The notes: generated from the sequence alone by a model not told the origin. 64,000 nucleotides of DNA from Linanthus parryae (GCA_023055425.1 JALGPY010000001.1:138533368-138597367), one strand, 5' to 3'. Shown: positions 11,436-23,658, counted from the first letter of the stretch. Made by a program: numbers and translations.

Positions 11436-12017
11436 CCGTCGACCAAACACACAACCCATCGCCGCCGCCAACTCTCTCTCTCTCAGCCACGACCACCATC
11501 TCCAATCACCACCATCAACATCACAGAGTCATCACCACCACTACCACAACTCCGATTGGTGGTAAATCGCAGAAGGAGGCAAGGCTAGGGTTTGAGGGAA
11601 AATCTGAAATTGGGGGCGATTGAGGTCGAATTCGAAGGAGCTATTCTAGGGTTTCGACGGGGACACCGCAAGGAGCAAAAGGCACACGTCAATTGAACAA
11701 TTCGGAACAAAAATTTCGGCGACCCTAAAACAGCCCGGGTTGTCAAAATTCTGCAAATTCGTGCCCGTAAGACTTGCTCCGGGCACGTAGGTACGTCCTA
11801 ATCTCTCGCACAATTTCAATACTCGAGTCTAGGCACAATTGAGTAAAAGCCCAATTTACTTTTTGTTGCGCTTAGAAGCGTGCTTGGGGGCGATTGATTA
11901 AAGTCCTAGGATTGTGTGCTTACGTGTTTAATTGCCGTATATTTGTACACAACTTGTCACTGTGCACGTGCTTGCTTTTGTTACGTTACTTGCTTTATCT
12001 CGGTCTACTTGGTTAAA

Positions 12018-13568
12018 ATGAGCAAACGTGCGAGAACGAGTCGTGACAACGACCCCGATTATACATTACCTGGGGGAAGTGGGGTGAACGTGTCGGAGAA
12101 TGAGTCTGCTGCTGAGGGGGGTGACTCGGGTGCCCAATTGGTCATCCCGTTATCCCCCGAGCTTAGGGTTTTTAGTACACCCGTTCCATCCTCCTTGCCC
12201 CCAATTCGAAAGAGTCGTGGTCATGCGCCGGACGACAACAAGTTGGCAGTTGATAGGGGCGGGGTCTTTTGCGATTATAGGTTTATTTCGAAGACTGCCC
12301 AGGGTTATTTCCGATCGAACCCTAGGATTAATAGAGGTGTTCAGGTTGAGAAACTGTTTCCACTAGAGGGGTTGCCCGAAGACCTACAAAAGGTCGCGGA
12401 GGCTGAAAATTTTGCGGGGTGGATGGAATTAGTGAAAGAGAAAGCCAGTTCTGTGCTGACTCGTGAAATTTATGCAAATGCGAGACACACTGATGAGGGT
12501 GAGACGTCTAGGCTCAATGACCCTCGTGTCATTTATTGTCGTCGGAACTGGCTAGTTTTGTCCTCAGAGAACATCGCCGCAGCGCTTAAGTGGCCCCCGT
12601 TGACAGCACCCTGTCAATTTAAGGTGTATCTGCAGAAAGACCAGCAGACGCTCATTAATGAGGTGTCAGCGTTTTGTTTTGCGGGAGTGCCAGGGGCCGA
12701 CTGGGACAGGTCTAAAACCAATATCAGGCATTGGAAGCTCCCAGTCGGATACTTGCTACCTAAGCCACGGTGGCTCATTGAGCTGTTGGCGTCATGGGTG
12801 TTGGGAGTTTCGGCTCCCAATTACGTTGATTTTGAGGTGTGTGTCATGGCTCTGTGTCTATCGAGGGGGCATCGGATAGACATCCCTAGGCGGATTTTCC
12901 TGTATTTGCATGAGAGATTTGAAGAGAAAAATAGGAAGTCTGTGGGCCATAGTTTCTTACTTTTGCACTTAGCTAAGAAGTGCGGGGCTGACGTACCTGA
13001 TGGAGAGCTAGACATCACACCCAAGGCTCCGAGAATGTTTGACAAAATCCCGGACCCGTTCAAGGATGTAGTGGTGATGGAGGCAGGAGCTAGTTCTAGA
13101 CCTCCTACAGGAAAGGCTAAGAAAAGAGCCTCTTCCTCGCGAGCGGCTCCTACTCCTCCAGCTCCTATTCCTCCAGCTCCTACTCCCGTTCCACCTCAGC
13201 CTGTACCACCCCCTGTCCTTGACCCTGGCCAGCCGAGTGTGAGCTTAGCGGACTTGATGGCCGAGTTGAGATTGACCAGGACTATGACCCTCACATCCCA
13301 GGGTCGGTCCCGTGACTATGTGGCTGACATGAGTGCTAGGCAGTTTGAGCATCATCGCAGTAGCATGCGTAACCTCGGTCAGGGACTACGTCAGGTGAGT
13401 CTGCATCAGCACCGTCAGGACCAGTGGTTAGAGGCATTGGCCACTCATGTGGGATTCCCGAGAGATCAGTGGCCTAGTGGCCAAGAGACCTACCCTGGTG
13501 CCTACGAGTACCATTCGGATGCCTATTCCGGAGACCAGGACCAGGACGACGAGGATTCGTCCGAGTAG
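12018..13568 (+). CDS. Athila 3' ORF in the env position, 516 aa
   Basis: This is the second ORF of the element, about 2.4 kb downstream of pol. I start it at the ATG at 12018 (MSKRARTSRDND). The frame is open upstream to 11916 but has no ATG there. The protein has an acidic, disordered N-terminus, a central folded block (about residues 85-345, with WPPLTAPCQFKVYLQ and WKLPVGYLLPKPRWL), a Pro-rich linker (about 380-415), a helical block (about 425-490) and an acidic C-terminus. It resembles the 'putative plant transposon protein' ORF of Athila elements, placed where retroviral env lies. I see no signal peptide and no convincing membrane span, so an envelope function is not supported. Function is unknown. 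Confidence 0.75.
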   Translation: MSKRARTSRDNDPDYTLPGGSGVNVSENESAAEGGDSGAQLVIPLSPELRVFSTPVPSSLPPIRKSRGHAPDDNKLAVDRGGVFCDYRFISKTAQGYFRSNPRINRGVQVEKLFPLEGLPEDLQKVAEAENFAGWMELVKEKASSVLTREIYANARHTDEGETSRLNDPRVIYCRRNWLVLSSENIAAALKWPPLTAPCQFKVYLQKDQQTLINEVSAFCFAGVPGADWDRSKTNIRHWKLPVGYLLPKPRWLIELLASWVLGVSAPNYVDFEVCVMALCLSRGHRIDIPRRIFLYLHERFEEKNRKSVGHSFLLLHLAKKCGADVPDGELDITPKAPRMFDKIPDPFKDVVVMEAGASSRPPTGKAKKRASSSRAAPTPPAPIPPAPTPVPPQPVPPPVLDPGQPSVSLADLMAELRLTRTMTLTSQGRSRDYVADMSARQFEHHRSSMRNLGQGLRQVSLHQHRQDQWLEALATHVGFPRDQWPSGQETYPGAYEYHSDAYSGDQDQDDEDSSE

Positions 13569-13642
13569 ACTTACCACTCCCTGCATTTGAATGCTGAGTC
13601 TTTTCGCTTGCCTATGCATTCGTTGAGGACAACGACGCGTTC

Positions 13643-13655
13643 AAGTGTGGGGGGG
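13643..13655 (+). promoter_or_regulatory. Internal polypurine-like tract after the 3' ORF
   Basis: The sequence aagtgtggggggg lies 75 bases after the 3' ORF stop and shares aagtgtgggg with the tract at the 3' LTR. It may be a second plus-strand primer site or a relic of an earlier arrangement. This is inferred from the shared text only. Confidence 0.4.
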
Positions 13656-15896
13656 TTCCTCAGCCTTTATTAGCCAAGTCCGTGTCTGCATTCACCAGTT
13701 ACATATAGGTTGTTTGTGTCGTGTCGTGAGTCAGTTTTTGTAGTCCGTGTCGTGTTTATACATGTTGTGTGTGTCGTATTGTGAGTAGTTTATGTTTAGA
13801 GCACGTTTTATTTAATTGAGTCCACCTACCCAAATCGAGTCAGTTTCGAGTTTTCTTTCGAGTCGGCCCATGCATATAGAGTAGGGAATATTATAAAAAA
13901 AAAAAAAAAACAAAACAACAAAAAAAAAAAAAAAAAATCTAAAAAAAAATTGAAAACAAATTGAAAATTGAGAAAGGGCAATCAAAAGAAGCTTGAAATT
14001 GGAAAATCGAGGAGTGTGAGAACTTTAGGCATAGGGTATGAGATGTGACCGAGAATGACAATTTGAGTTCCCCTTAGTATGTATAGAGAGACTTTCTTTA
14101 CGGGAATCCCTGCCTATTTTTTTTTAAAAAAAACACTTAAATGATTTTCAAAATCTAAAGTGTGTGCCTTGTTTTCTTACAAGAGTTGAGCTAGGTGTGA
14201 GCTAAACAAGCCGAACATTCATGTGTACGTCTTAGGTAGTCGCCAACCCGCCTCGTAGTGGCACACAGAACAGCTGTGCGAGGTGTGTATTAGAGCACTC
14301 ACTGCTTATAGAACTTACCTTGTAGGACCACTAGTAAACCCTGTTTTGAACCTTGGATTCTTTGATAACCTCTGGACTTAGGGTGACGATTCTTGGCCTT
14401 CATCATCAATTGGTTAGAATCACCGCTTTAGTGCGTCACGAGGGTGTTTGTAGTTGAGGGGGTTCGATGAGGGAGTGCTTCACGATATATTTGTGTGAGT
14501 CTTACGTATCGCATATGCTTCATTTCTGATTATCGAGGGGAATGCGAGGGTGAGTGAGAGTAGGCTTGCGCACTTCGGTGTGGCGGTGTTCCATGTCATT
14601 ACACCATGGACACAGTTGTGGAGAGCCGTGAGTGCGTGGCATCTAATGCGCACAAATTGGGTTGGGTGATTTAATTGGTGGATCGTGCTAGGGATCGTTT
14701 CTTTTCATCATTTGGTGTAGGAGGATCGGTTGGATTAAGCACGAGACTTACATTGCTTTGACTACTTGAGAGGGGACGTGGGTATATTCTAGTGTGGGGA
14801 TGTCGACTTTTGACTACGGACATCGAGATTGAGCTTTTGACGACTCCATCCCCATACATGTGCTTGGATTTGTTTGCAGCTTTGTTTAGTGGCACTGTAT
14901 ATTCCGTTGAGTTAGGGGGAGATGGATTTTACGTGTGATACATATTCCTTGGATTGTTTACTTCCTCCCCTTAACGTTTTTATGGCTTGACACTTGGAAG
15001 ACCACTCGAGATATATATTGTAGATTTTTGGATTTTGAGAGATTTTAAAAAAAAAAAAAAAAAAAAAAAAACAAATGAAGTAATGAAAAAAAAAAAAGAG
15101 AGAAAAAAAGGAGAGATGAAATAAAGGAAGACAGTTGGAGCTTAATGAAGACCGAGTGGTGGAAGCAACTATTTCATTGACGGCGATGTTCATTTTATGC
15201 ATGTTTCACGACGGTGGCCACGGAGATCGTTATTGTACCGGGGTTTGAGGGGATCGAGGGCCGGAGATGGTGAGTTTCGGGTTGCGGTTCCTATCATCGT
15301 GGTGAGGGTGTGTGAGATGTGGGTTTTAACGTGAGAATGTGACGCTTAGGACTTGCTACTACATGATTATCCTTTTGTCCCTAAGCCTCTACATTTTAAC
15401 CCGTTAGCGGAATAGGAGCTCGGACCTTGAATGTGGCTTAGCCTAGCGTAGCCTCTTATTTATCGGCACATGCGAAGAGGTAGGTTATTCTTACACGTAG
15501 TAAAGCTAGACTTTCTATACCAACTAAGGGAAATTCTAGTTGTCGAGTTTGGTTACAATTCATACCTCGTTCCTAGATTCTTCATCACTCCATGAGAACC
15601 GATTTGAGCTACTTGAGATTGCCCGATCTCGCCTAAAAAGACGTTTTGTGTATATATGTGTTGTGTAGGATCGAGTCATATATTTGCATTGCATCATATT
15701 GTTGCATCGTTGAGTCTTGTATTGAGTCGTCGTGTGTTGAGTCGGCTAATTGAGGTTAGTATGCAATTGGTAAGTTGAAAAGTATGCAATGGTCTTGGTT
15801 GGAATAGTTGACTTGAGAGGTGAGATGAGAGGAGGAAGGTTCGGATGATTTGAGATAGTTTGAGACTTGAATTGTTGCTCGGGACGCGCAACGGGT

Positions 15897-15912
15897 AAGT
15901 GTGGGGATATTT
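15897..15912 (+). other. Probable polypurine tract at the 3' LTR
   Basis: The G-rich string aagtgtggggatatt directly precedes the 3' LTR (TGATAACT at 15913), where plus-strand DNA synthesis is primed in LTR elements. It is not purely purine, so the exact primer end is uncertain. Confidence 0.6.
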
Positions 15913-17377
15913 GATAACTCCATATTTGGAGTTATATTCTTATATGTTTCCTTACCGTTTTGCGTGTATTCCGATGCGTTTTGATAGATTTTGGATCATT
16001 TCTTGCTAAAGTTGAGCATGTTGAGTCTTTGCACGTTAATGATGAGTCCGGGCACTTTTTGCATTGATTTTGGCTATATTTTATCACGTTTGATCTTCCG
16101 GTATGTTTCTCGTGTTGTGGTTTTCAAGAACCGGGAGCTCGGGACGTGACATTGGAGCAAAAGTGAACTTCGGAAAGGTTGGAGGCTCAAAGGGATGCTC
16201 GGGAAGTGAAGACGAAAGGAAAAAGAGCAAGAAGCTGAAGATTGAATGGTGGAAGACCAGAAGTAATCGTACGTTTACCTCAAGGTATTCGTACGATTAC
16301 CTTCATCCAGAAGTAATCGTACGATTACTTAGATGTAAACGTACGATTACCTATGAGGCAAGTAATCGTACGATTACATCAAGGTAATCGTACGATTACC
16401 TCTGCGGCCAGGATCGAATTTTTGGGCTGTTTTCGCTATTTTGGCATAGTTTTGGGAGTTTGAAGCCACAAAAGACTTAGGAAACATTGGGGAACGGGAT
16501 TCAACATCAGAACACACCTTGGGAGTCGTGCTTGGAGTGCTTGGGAGCTAGGTCGAGAGCTTGGATCATCCGTTTGGCTTCTCTTCTTCTTTTCTTCTCT
16601 AGTTTTTGATACTTGATCATGAAACTTTGTATTATGAACATGATTATGAGTAGCTAAACCCTTATTTTGGGATATCTCGTAGGAAACTAGGGTTTGATCA
16701 CTACAACTTGTGGTTTATGGATTTACTCTCATGCTTTTGAGCTTAAATGATGATTTCTTCTTTAGTTATGTGTATTTTATGTTTCTAATTTATCTTTTCT
16801 ATTGATAGACGTGTTAATAGGATTGTGCTAGGTTATGAACGATAGAGGAATCTACGTTCGTTGCCCGGAAAATTGAAATACACACTAGCCGTATCTAGGG
16901 TTGAGGAATCTTGCTAGTTAGCTAAGAACAAGAGTAGAAATTAGTATCGTAATGCGTGTTTGAACTTGAGTAAGCTAGAGGAATCAATTACGATAGTTTA
17001 GGCATAGTTATTGGTTGAGACATCTTCAATATGCAATTGCTCGTTTAACTAGAATAAGAAATTATCGTGTTAGTAAAACATAAATCCAACGTAGTGTGAC
17101 ATTCCTAGTGATCCGTAGAGATATCCTGAATTTAATCAAACTTGATACACAACAATATCAACTCGTGCTCGTTAATCTTGAAATAATTCTTTGAATTATT
17201 TGAGATAATTGTTATTTGAATTTTTAGTAGAATTAGGAACCACAAAACAACTGCGTTTTGCCCACATAAAGAACAAACTTAATAGTTAGTTTGCACGAAG
17301 TCCCTTGGGTTCGACAAACCGGACTTTTCCGATTATTACTACACCGACAACTGTGCACTTGCAGTTGGAGCGTGTCA
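15913..17377 (+). repeat. 3' LTR of the Athila-type element
   Basis: It is nearly identical to 2431-3896. Differences found by eye are one missing T in the run after position 15958 (CCGTTTGCG against CCGTTTTGCG) and about six substitutions. It ends GAGCGTGTCA and is followed by the GCAAC duplication. The palindrome array sits at 16263-16399. Confidence 0.93.
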
Positions 17378-17945
17378 GCAACCACTCATGCCAACCCACC
17401 AACTTCTCTCCCCCTCTTTTCCCCCTCTCTGTATATAAACAGAGTCATTATCAACAGCTAGGAAGCAGACGAACCAGAGGACGCCGCAACCACCACCTCC
17501 ACGCCGGCCAACTCCAATCCGGAGCTACCCACCTCTTGATTTTGGTTCCATTCTCTCCCTAAGAGTACGGGGATCCCCTTAGCAGCCTCAAACGGAGCCC
17601 AGAACGCCGGCATCATCGCCGACGAATGGCACTGCGACCTCCATCGACGGCGAACTCAAGCCGCCTCAACTCTCGACCGTTTTTCACGGTTCTCGGCTTG
17701 GGTAAGCTCTAAATCACTCCCTAGTGCATATTAGATAATCAAAATCATATATTGAGGCACAAATCCGGGTTTAGGTTGATCAATTTCATAGTTTATGTAA
17801 AAGGGGGTGAAAGTGTCTTTTATATAAACTGGTGCAAGTAGAAAGGGGTACTTGGTGCACAATCTGAAAATATGTGGCTATGTATTGTGGCATCTGAAAC
17901 TATTAATTTTTGAAAGAGGGGTTATTATTGTCCTTTAACAAAACG

Positions 17946-17947
<2 letters not shown>

Positions 17948-17980
<33 letters not shown>

Positions 17981-17984
17981 TGTG
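17948..17984. repeat. TA/CA dinucleotide run
   Basis: A short run of TA repeats passes into CACA and TATA text within the distal part of the solo LTR. It is a simple repeat. Confidence 0.7.
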
Positions 17985-19084
17985 GAAATAAAGATATGAA
18001 ATTTGGATTTAAAGTTGATTTCTAAACTTCTGATTATTATTTAGATATATAGAAATAACTTGGGTAATGAAATTTTACAATAAATAGTTGTTATAAAGTG
18101 AACTAGAGTTGTTTAATACATTGAGCACATTTCTTCAATAATCAATATCGGTTTTACTTAATTAGTTAATCTCAAAATATTGTAAGTTAACATTTTAAAT
18201 AAATTAATTATCTAAAATATCGTTTTAGAATAAAATAAGTTATGAAGTAATTTGAGAAATATTTATGAATAGCTTCTTTAATTAATATCTTTATCTAAAA
18301 TTAACATAATTATTTCTCATACTTATAAGTAGATATTAAATCACACTTGTTTTCTTAATAAATATTTTAAGATATCATCTCCTACACAAGTTAGTATCTA
18401 GTCTTTTTATTTTACTATTAAGAATATATTACCAATAGTTAATCTCACTAATTAAACAATTTATTTGCTATAAATAATTTATTCTAGAAAAGTTAAATAT
18501 AATTGCTATAATATTAAGAATAAAAAGTGGTTCTTTGCAATTAAGTCTAAGCTAGTGTTTTCCTATAGTAAGAGTTTGTACTTAGGGAAATTCTAAAAGT
18601 ACACATATTATCTTCGCTTTATTTGTAAAATTAAGTAGTAATATTAGATCATTATAATTTGAGGGTATGATTATTGTAAACGAGCACACTCTTGACAATT
18701 ATAGGAACAAATAAAGATTTAGACGTCGTATTAAATTAAATTGGACTTTCTCACGTAGCCACTTGCATATCACGTGATAGTCAGACTCTCGATTAATTAT
18801 AAATTATAAATTTGTAGGTGACGAATTTGTAGACGAGGGCTACGTCTACCTGTAAGAGCTTACATGCTATTGCCGTGTTGTTGAGGTGAGTAAACATGCC
18901 AAGTCTAGCGCGCCCAGCTTCCTTCGTGTCGAAATATGATTTTATAATTTGTCTCAAAATATGTTTTATGATATACATGCTTTACTTGAGATTTGGATTA
19001 TGTTGAGATATTTTCTTTGAAATTGACACGTGAAAATAATAACGCGCAATAACGTAAAGTGGAAAGAGTTGTGCGGGGAAAACT

Positions 19085-19201
19085 TATTATTGTCGTGTTG
19101 GCTTTAGCCACTCGGCCTGTGATTATTATTGTCGTGTTGGCTTCGTCCACTCGGCCTGTGATTATTATTGTCGTGTTGGCTTTGTCCACTCGGCCTGTGT
19201 A
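19085..19201. repeat. 39-bp tandem repeat, three units
   Basis: Three units of 39 bp contain attattgtcgtgttggcttt and ccactcggcctgtg, with gtcgtg at 19092, 19131 and 19170. They lie within the solo LTR and differ at only a few positions. Confidence 0.85.
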
Positions 19202-19962
19202 CTTTAACCCGGTCGCAACCTGCCGGGTCGCTCCATGTACTCACATCTCTGGCCGCAAGAAGTCTTAGGGGGGTGCCGGCACTTAAGGTCTTGGATGCTT
19301 GTGATGGATTATACTTCCCCGTATCAACTAATGGATTACATGGTTTGGATTTTAGATATTAATGGAAATGGAAATATTGAGATTTCATGATTTGGATATT
19401 GGATATTAATGGAAATGGAAATATTGATATTAAATGGTTTGGTTATTGGATTTGAAATTAATTATGATTATTGTAGATTTTCTGGAAAATTTACAAGAAC
19501 TCGGAAATGTCTTGCTATTCCACTGTCTTTACTTCCGCTGTATCTCTAACTGAAGTTAAATACTTGTGAAATATTTACTCTTCATCCATTTATTATTTGC
19601 TACTTGAGTCAAAGTATCCCGTATCCGATTTACGTGCTTGGGTGTTACTCACTCAGTATTTCATTGCTGACTTTAGAAAAACTGCGGTCTTTGTTTCTTT
19701 CCCCCGCAGGTCTTAGGAGCTGGATTATGGGGTAGCGGGATTCGATATTCTTCTAGTATTTTCCGCACGCTTAGTAAAGATGAACTCTAGACAACATGGA
19801 TCTTTTGTATAATGTACAAGTTAATGTAAGTTGTTCTAAAGTATGTAATAGATAACTATGACAGTGTTTGTTCTCGATTTCTGCCACTTCATTTTGAGTA
19901 GCACCCTCATAGGCTCTCCGGTCCGGAACGGAAAGCTTGGGAACGAGGGGTGTTACACCGCC

Positions 19963-20060
19963 TCTCCGACATCCATGGATAGTGAAGCTCGTGGTCGCTA
20001 AGGGTGAGCTTGGGAATGCTTATGCTGCCAACAGGCCCAACACAGCTGCTTTCCGACAGC
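19963..20060 (-). pseudogene. Decayed RNase H domain, upstream half
   Basis: Minus-strand translation just outside the solo LTR reads SLSMDVGEAEASALRMG when joined across the LTR at the CCGCC duplication to 1587 and below. This is the other half of the broken RNase H domain at 1265-1587. It supports the insertion order. Confidence 0.45.
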
Positions 20061-21590
20061 ATAATCAGTTTTAGTGTGTTTGTTAAAAATAAAATTTCTA
20101 TTATTTCGGACAGTTTCTGCTGTCCCACAACAGTTTTCAGGAAACAAGGGGGGAAATGCTTTTCCAGAAAGTGCCTTTGATTAATTTATCTACAACCGAT
20201 TTTAACCTTACATAGTTATCTTTATGGAAATGGCACGTGTCATATATTTTTGTCATTTTACCCTCTCACAGCAACTTCACAGTTGATTTTACCAAACACA
20301 AAATTACTATATCAATGTTTCACAACAGCTTTTACGTAATATTTACCAAACAACATTTTATCAAGAGCTCACAACAGCTTTTCCAGAGTGTTTTCACACA
20401 TCAGCTTTCTAGCACCGCACCAGCGTTATTGGAGTCCTGCTCGCAGGAGCCTTAGAAGTTGAATTTTACGAAACCCTACTTCGGCCTTACCCTTTCTCTG
20501 TTTCCGCAACGTGCCTCGCAATCAGCAGATTGTTCTCTGCTTGCTGAGTCGAATTTTTCAATTCTGAAGTAAACATCTGTGACCAGCTGCTCCTGCATTT
20601 TAAAAAAATGAGAATGAAAATGTTTATGATGAATGAAACTGGTTGAATGCATTTCAAAAAAAGAAATTGAGAATTGAACTTTTAAGAGTGAGACACTCTA
20701 CAACTGTAGTAGAGAGCAAGTAGCCTGACAGTGACACACTTATTAGCGTGGCCGGTAGAACTCGGGACAATCCAACTATATCTATATCTGAATGTGAAAG
20801 GCAGATCCATATTTGATCTATTCAAAATACAATTGGGTTCAGATCAAATTCGAATATGAACTATCAGATCCATATTCTGAATCTTATTCCCTAAGAACCT
20901 CCAAACCAAAGCAATATAAAGAAGAAGAAAAACATAAATAAAAATGGATACAATGGAGGGCGTTATGGTGGTAGAAAGAAGAGAGGGCACTGTGGTGGTT
21001 AAGAGAAAGAGATGGAGTCAGCGTGATTCTAAGATTAGCAGAACTATGGACGGAAACAAGTGGAAGTATGAGAGAAAAGTCAAACTATAAAGTATATTCG
21101 TAATTGACAGAAGTCTTGGATTATTTTTGAAAAATAACTTGTACTCAAATACAAATGGGTAAATATAGATTGACTTCGAGTTTCATAATTCATATCATAT
21201 TCCTTTTTTTGTGAGGGTATATCACATTTCTTTTAAATTGGGCCATATTCTGTTTTTTTCTTACGGATTGGATTACTCAAATTTTGGATCAGACAGAACT
21301 GTATTGTGATTACTAATGGTCAACATTTGGAGTAGTAATTGCTTGCTCGAAGATCAAATTTGACATGATGCTCTATTTCAAAAATCACATGACATTTCAA
21401 AACATTGTAAGAAATTCACTTCTTTTGTCTGACACTCATACTATTTCTTCAATATGTGTTAGAGCAAACAAAAATGTATAGTTTCACAAAAAAAAAATGT
21501 CTCCAACGGGTACTAGATCATATTGGTCCGATAGCCCAGTGGCCCGAGAAGCCCGCCCGGAACAGTATTAGTGTCCCGACCTAACGCTCC
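20061..21590. other. Intergenic region upstream of the cassette gene
   Basis: No gene is recognised. The sequence is AT-rich with scattered CAACAG-type phrases at 20120-20400. It includes the likely promoter of the gene beginning near 21600, but no TATA box or start site can be chosen with confidence. Confidence 0.5.
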
Positions 21591-21597
21591 GGCACTC

Positions 21598-21771
21598 ATG
21601 ACCTCCGTTTCCTTCTTTGCATGTCCTTCTCCTCTCTCTCCGACCTAACCCTAGTCGGAAAGCCACTTCGCATCTTCTCCGGCAACGGAAGAGACTCGCC
21701 TCCTTCTCCTTGCCTGTGTACACTTCATTCAGTAACTATTTTACCTCATACTCCCACAAACCGAGGTTCAG
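21598..21771 (+). other. Probable 5' UTR exon of the cassette gene
   Basis: A C/T-rich leader ends in ggttcag followed by gtatct (donor at 21772), and an acceptor tcacag lies at 22079, six bases before the chosen ATG. Small upstream ATGs at 21598 and 21621 are not in frame with the main protein after this splice, so they would act as upstream ORFs. The exon's 5' end is not defined. Confidence 0.4.
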
Positions 21772-22085
21772 GTATCTCCCTCTCTCTATCTTTCGTATGG
21801 TTTGGTTCAGAAAGATCAATTTTTTTAGTAATAGCTGGCTTGATAAATTGAACATGTACAAGACCAGTGTTGGGGATAAACAAAATTCAGTACCATCTCC
21901 ACTTGAAAATTTATTTAATTTGGAGCTTTTACCAGTCTATAGAGTGTTGGATTTGACCTTTTATGTTTTGGAATGTATGTACTAGTATTCTGCTCAATGA
22001 ATATAGCAACTGCTCACTGTATGTATTAAATAAGGTGTTGTTACTGTTGATTTTAAATGCTGAGGATGTTTACTCACAGATTTTA

Positions 22086-23559
22086 ATGGCGGCAGCAGCA
22101 GAGGATGATCGATTGGGACCATTGAAACTTGATTTCGAGAAACTAAGAGCGTCTTATTTCAGCGAAATCATATCCTATTACGATGTAATCAACATTGAAA
22201 AGCATGCTTCAGGTATCTTCTTTTTTGTATGCTATATAATATTAGTCATATAACACCCAGGGTTGCCCTATTCATTTTACAGTACAATTAGTATGGTGAC
22301 ATTGATTCAAAATAGTATGCTGTTAATGCACATTTTCAATTTTCACCCCGATTTAGTTGACTGTCATTTACAGAAATTTTATCACTTCTCAAGGAGTTTT
22401 TACCCAATATTTCCTACCTATTTCACCCTTTACATACCATAGTTATATATGTTGATATCTATGACCAACAGTCAAAATTTCAAAGTGGATATATTTCCCC
22501 TTCCGAAGTTGATCATGGGGGATAACATGGGTATTATGTCTCTGAGGCAATAAGAGTGAATATAAGTGAAGAACTTTGAAAAAATCACGTTTGAGAGTAT
22601 TATGTCTCTGAGGCAATAAGATGATCTCTGTAAATGGAAAAAAAAAAATTACACAGTTGTGGTGTCGTTTATCTGTAGTTGTGCTTGTATCATCACCCTC
22701 TTAGACAGAAAAGCATCCCAAGCTAGAGCAAAGGGAGCGTGGTTTTTTTATATGCCCAATCTAATTACACAGGATTGAGTTGGAATTGAAGTTTACCGTA
22801 GTCTTGCTCTCCAAAATGAATCTTATGTTACATTGCTGGCTGTAATGAATCTTTGACCTGTTTGAACCGTCTGCAAATCGGAATGGGTGACAACTATTTC
22901 CACATGTCTCAATAGTCGTCGCCTTAAAAACATTTTGTTAGTTATTATTATATTTCTTTCTTGCAAATGTGGAAGTTACTAGTAGGTCGTTAATTTGACT
23001 GCATGCGCGAAGCTGTAGTAAATGAGGTCCCTTTTTGTCATTGTGACAGGATCAAGTGAGTCCCCAACCCCGGTTCAGTGGGTGACAATGGCTGATTGGC
23101 ATGACCTGGCTTATCAAGAGGCATAGTGGTTTTGGTGTCATTATTTGTCATTCTATTTTTTCCCCTTCTTTTCATAGTCACTTCAGTAGACTGTAGTCTA
23201 TGTTATTCGTTATGGCATATTCTTGATTTGTTTGGGTAATGTTATATCGTGGTATATGATTTCCACAAATGAAGAGGTATATTTTTAGTGTGTTAGCATC
23301 TGATCATGTTAGAGTATGAGATAGGAAATTCTAAATGTCATCCAACATGTTTAGTGCACATATACGGGAATGTTTGATGAATGAAGTGATCTATCAGAGG
23401 AAGAGAGTTATTTTCCTGCTCAATTTTTCTGTTAAGAATGTTTTCTCATTACTAATTAAACAGTTGGTTGCTTAGTTAATAACTAATCATTTGTTTGAAT
23501 AAATGAAACATCTACTTACTAGTTAAGCAACTTCAATTAGTTTGATCGATTGATATGTT

Positions 23560-23658
<99 letters not shown>

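Larger units (their letters stand above)
13569..15912. other. Athila 3' noncoding region
   Basis: These 2.3 kb hold no credible gene. Features are a tgtggggggg purine tract at about 13645, A-rich runs at about 13895-13950 and 15045-15075, and GT-rich text such as gtgtcgtgtcgtg near 13715. The last bases before the 3' LTR form the likely polypurine primer. Confidence 0.6.
2431..17377 (+). mobile_element. Full-length Athila-type Ty3/gypsy LTR retrotransposon
   Basis: This is a 14.9-kb element with LTRs at 2431-3896 and 15913-17377 and a 5-bp target-site duplication, GCAAC, at 2426-2430 and 17378-17382. The order is 5' LTR, primer binding site, gag-pol in one frame (4035-9608), a repeat-rich spacer (9609-12017), a separate ORF in the env position (12018-13568), a noncoding tail and the 3' LTR. 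The tRNA-Asp-type primer site, the lack of a chromodomain and the large 3' ORF fit the Athila lineage. By eye the LTRs differ at about six substitutions and one 1-bp indel in 1465 bp, about 0.4 percent, so insertion was recent. The gag-pol frame has no stop, but the protease catalytic Asp reads Glu. Confidence 0.92.
1588..19957. mobile_element. Solo LTR with TGTAATACCCC / GGGGTGTTACA ends, interrupted by an Athila-type element
   Basis: The element starts TGTAATACCCC at 1588 and ends GGGGTGTTACA at 19957, giving matching TG...CA inverted ends. It is flanked by a perfect 5-bp duplication, CCGCC, at 1583-1587 and 19958-19962. Taking out the nested retrotransposon and one copy of its duplication leaves 3418 bp (1588-2430 plus 17383-19957) without gag or pol, so this is a solo LTR rather than a complete element. 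LTRs of 2.5-4 kb with TGTAAYACCC starts are typical of Del/Tekay chromoviruses, which is my tentative assignment. Positions 1860-2430 are CT-rich and form long chance open frames on both strands. Positions 17700-19060 are AT-rich. Confidence 0.75.

Noticed and set aside
11111..11623. 170-codon His/Pro/Ser-rich open frame
   Set aside because: It is made by a 130-bp tandem duplication of CCA/CT-rich text; no family resemblance.
11916..12017. N-terminal hydrophobic, Cys-rich extension of the Athila 3' ORF, which would look like a signal sequence
   Set aside because: The frame is open but contains no ATG before 12018, so it is probably untranslated leader.
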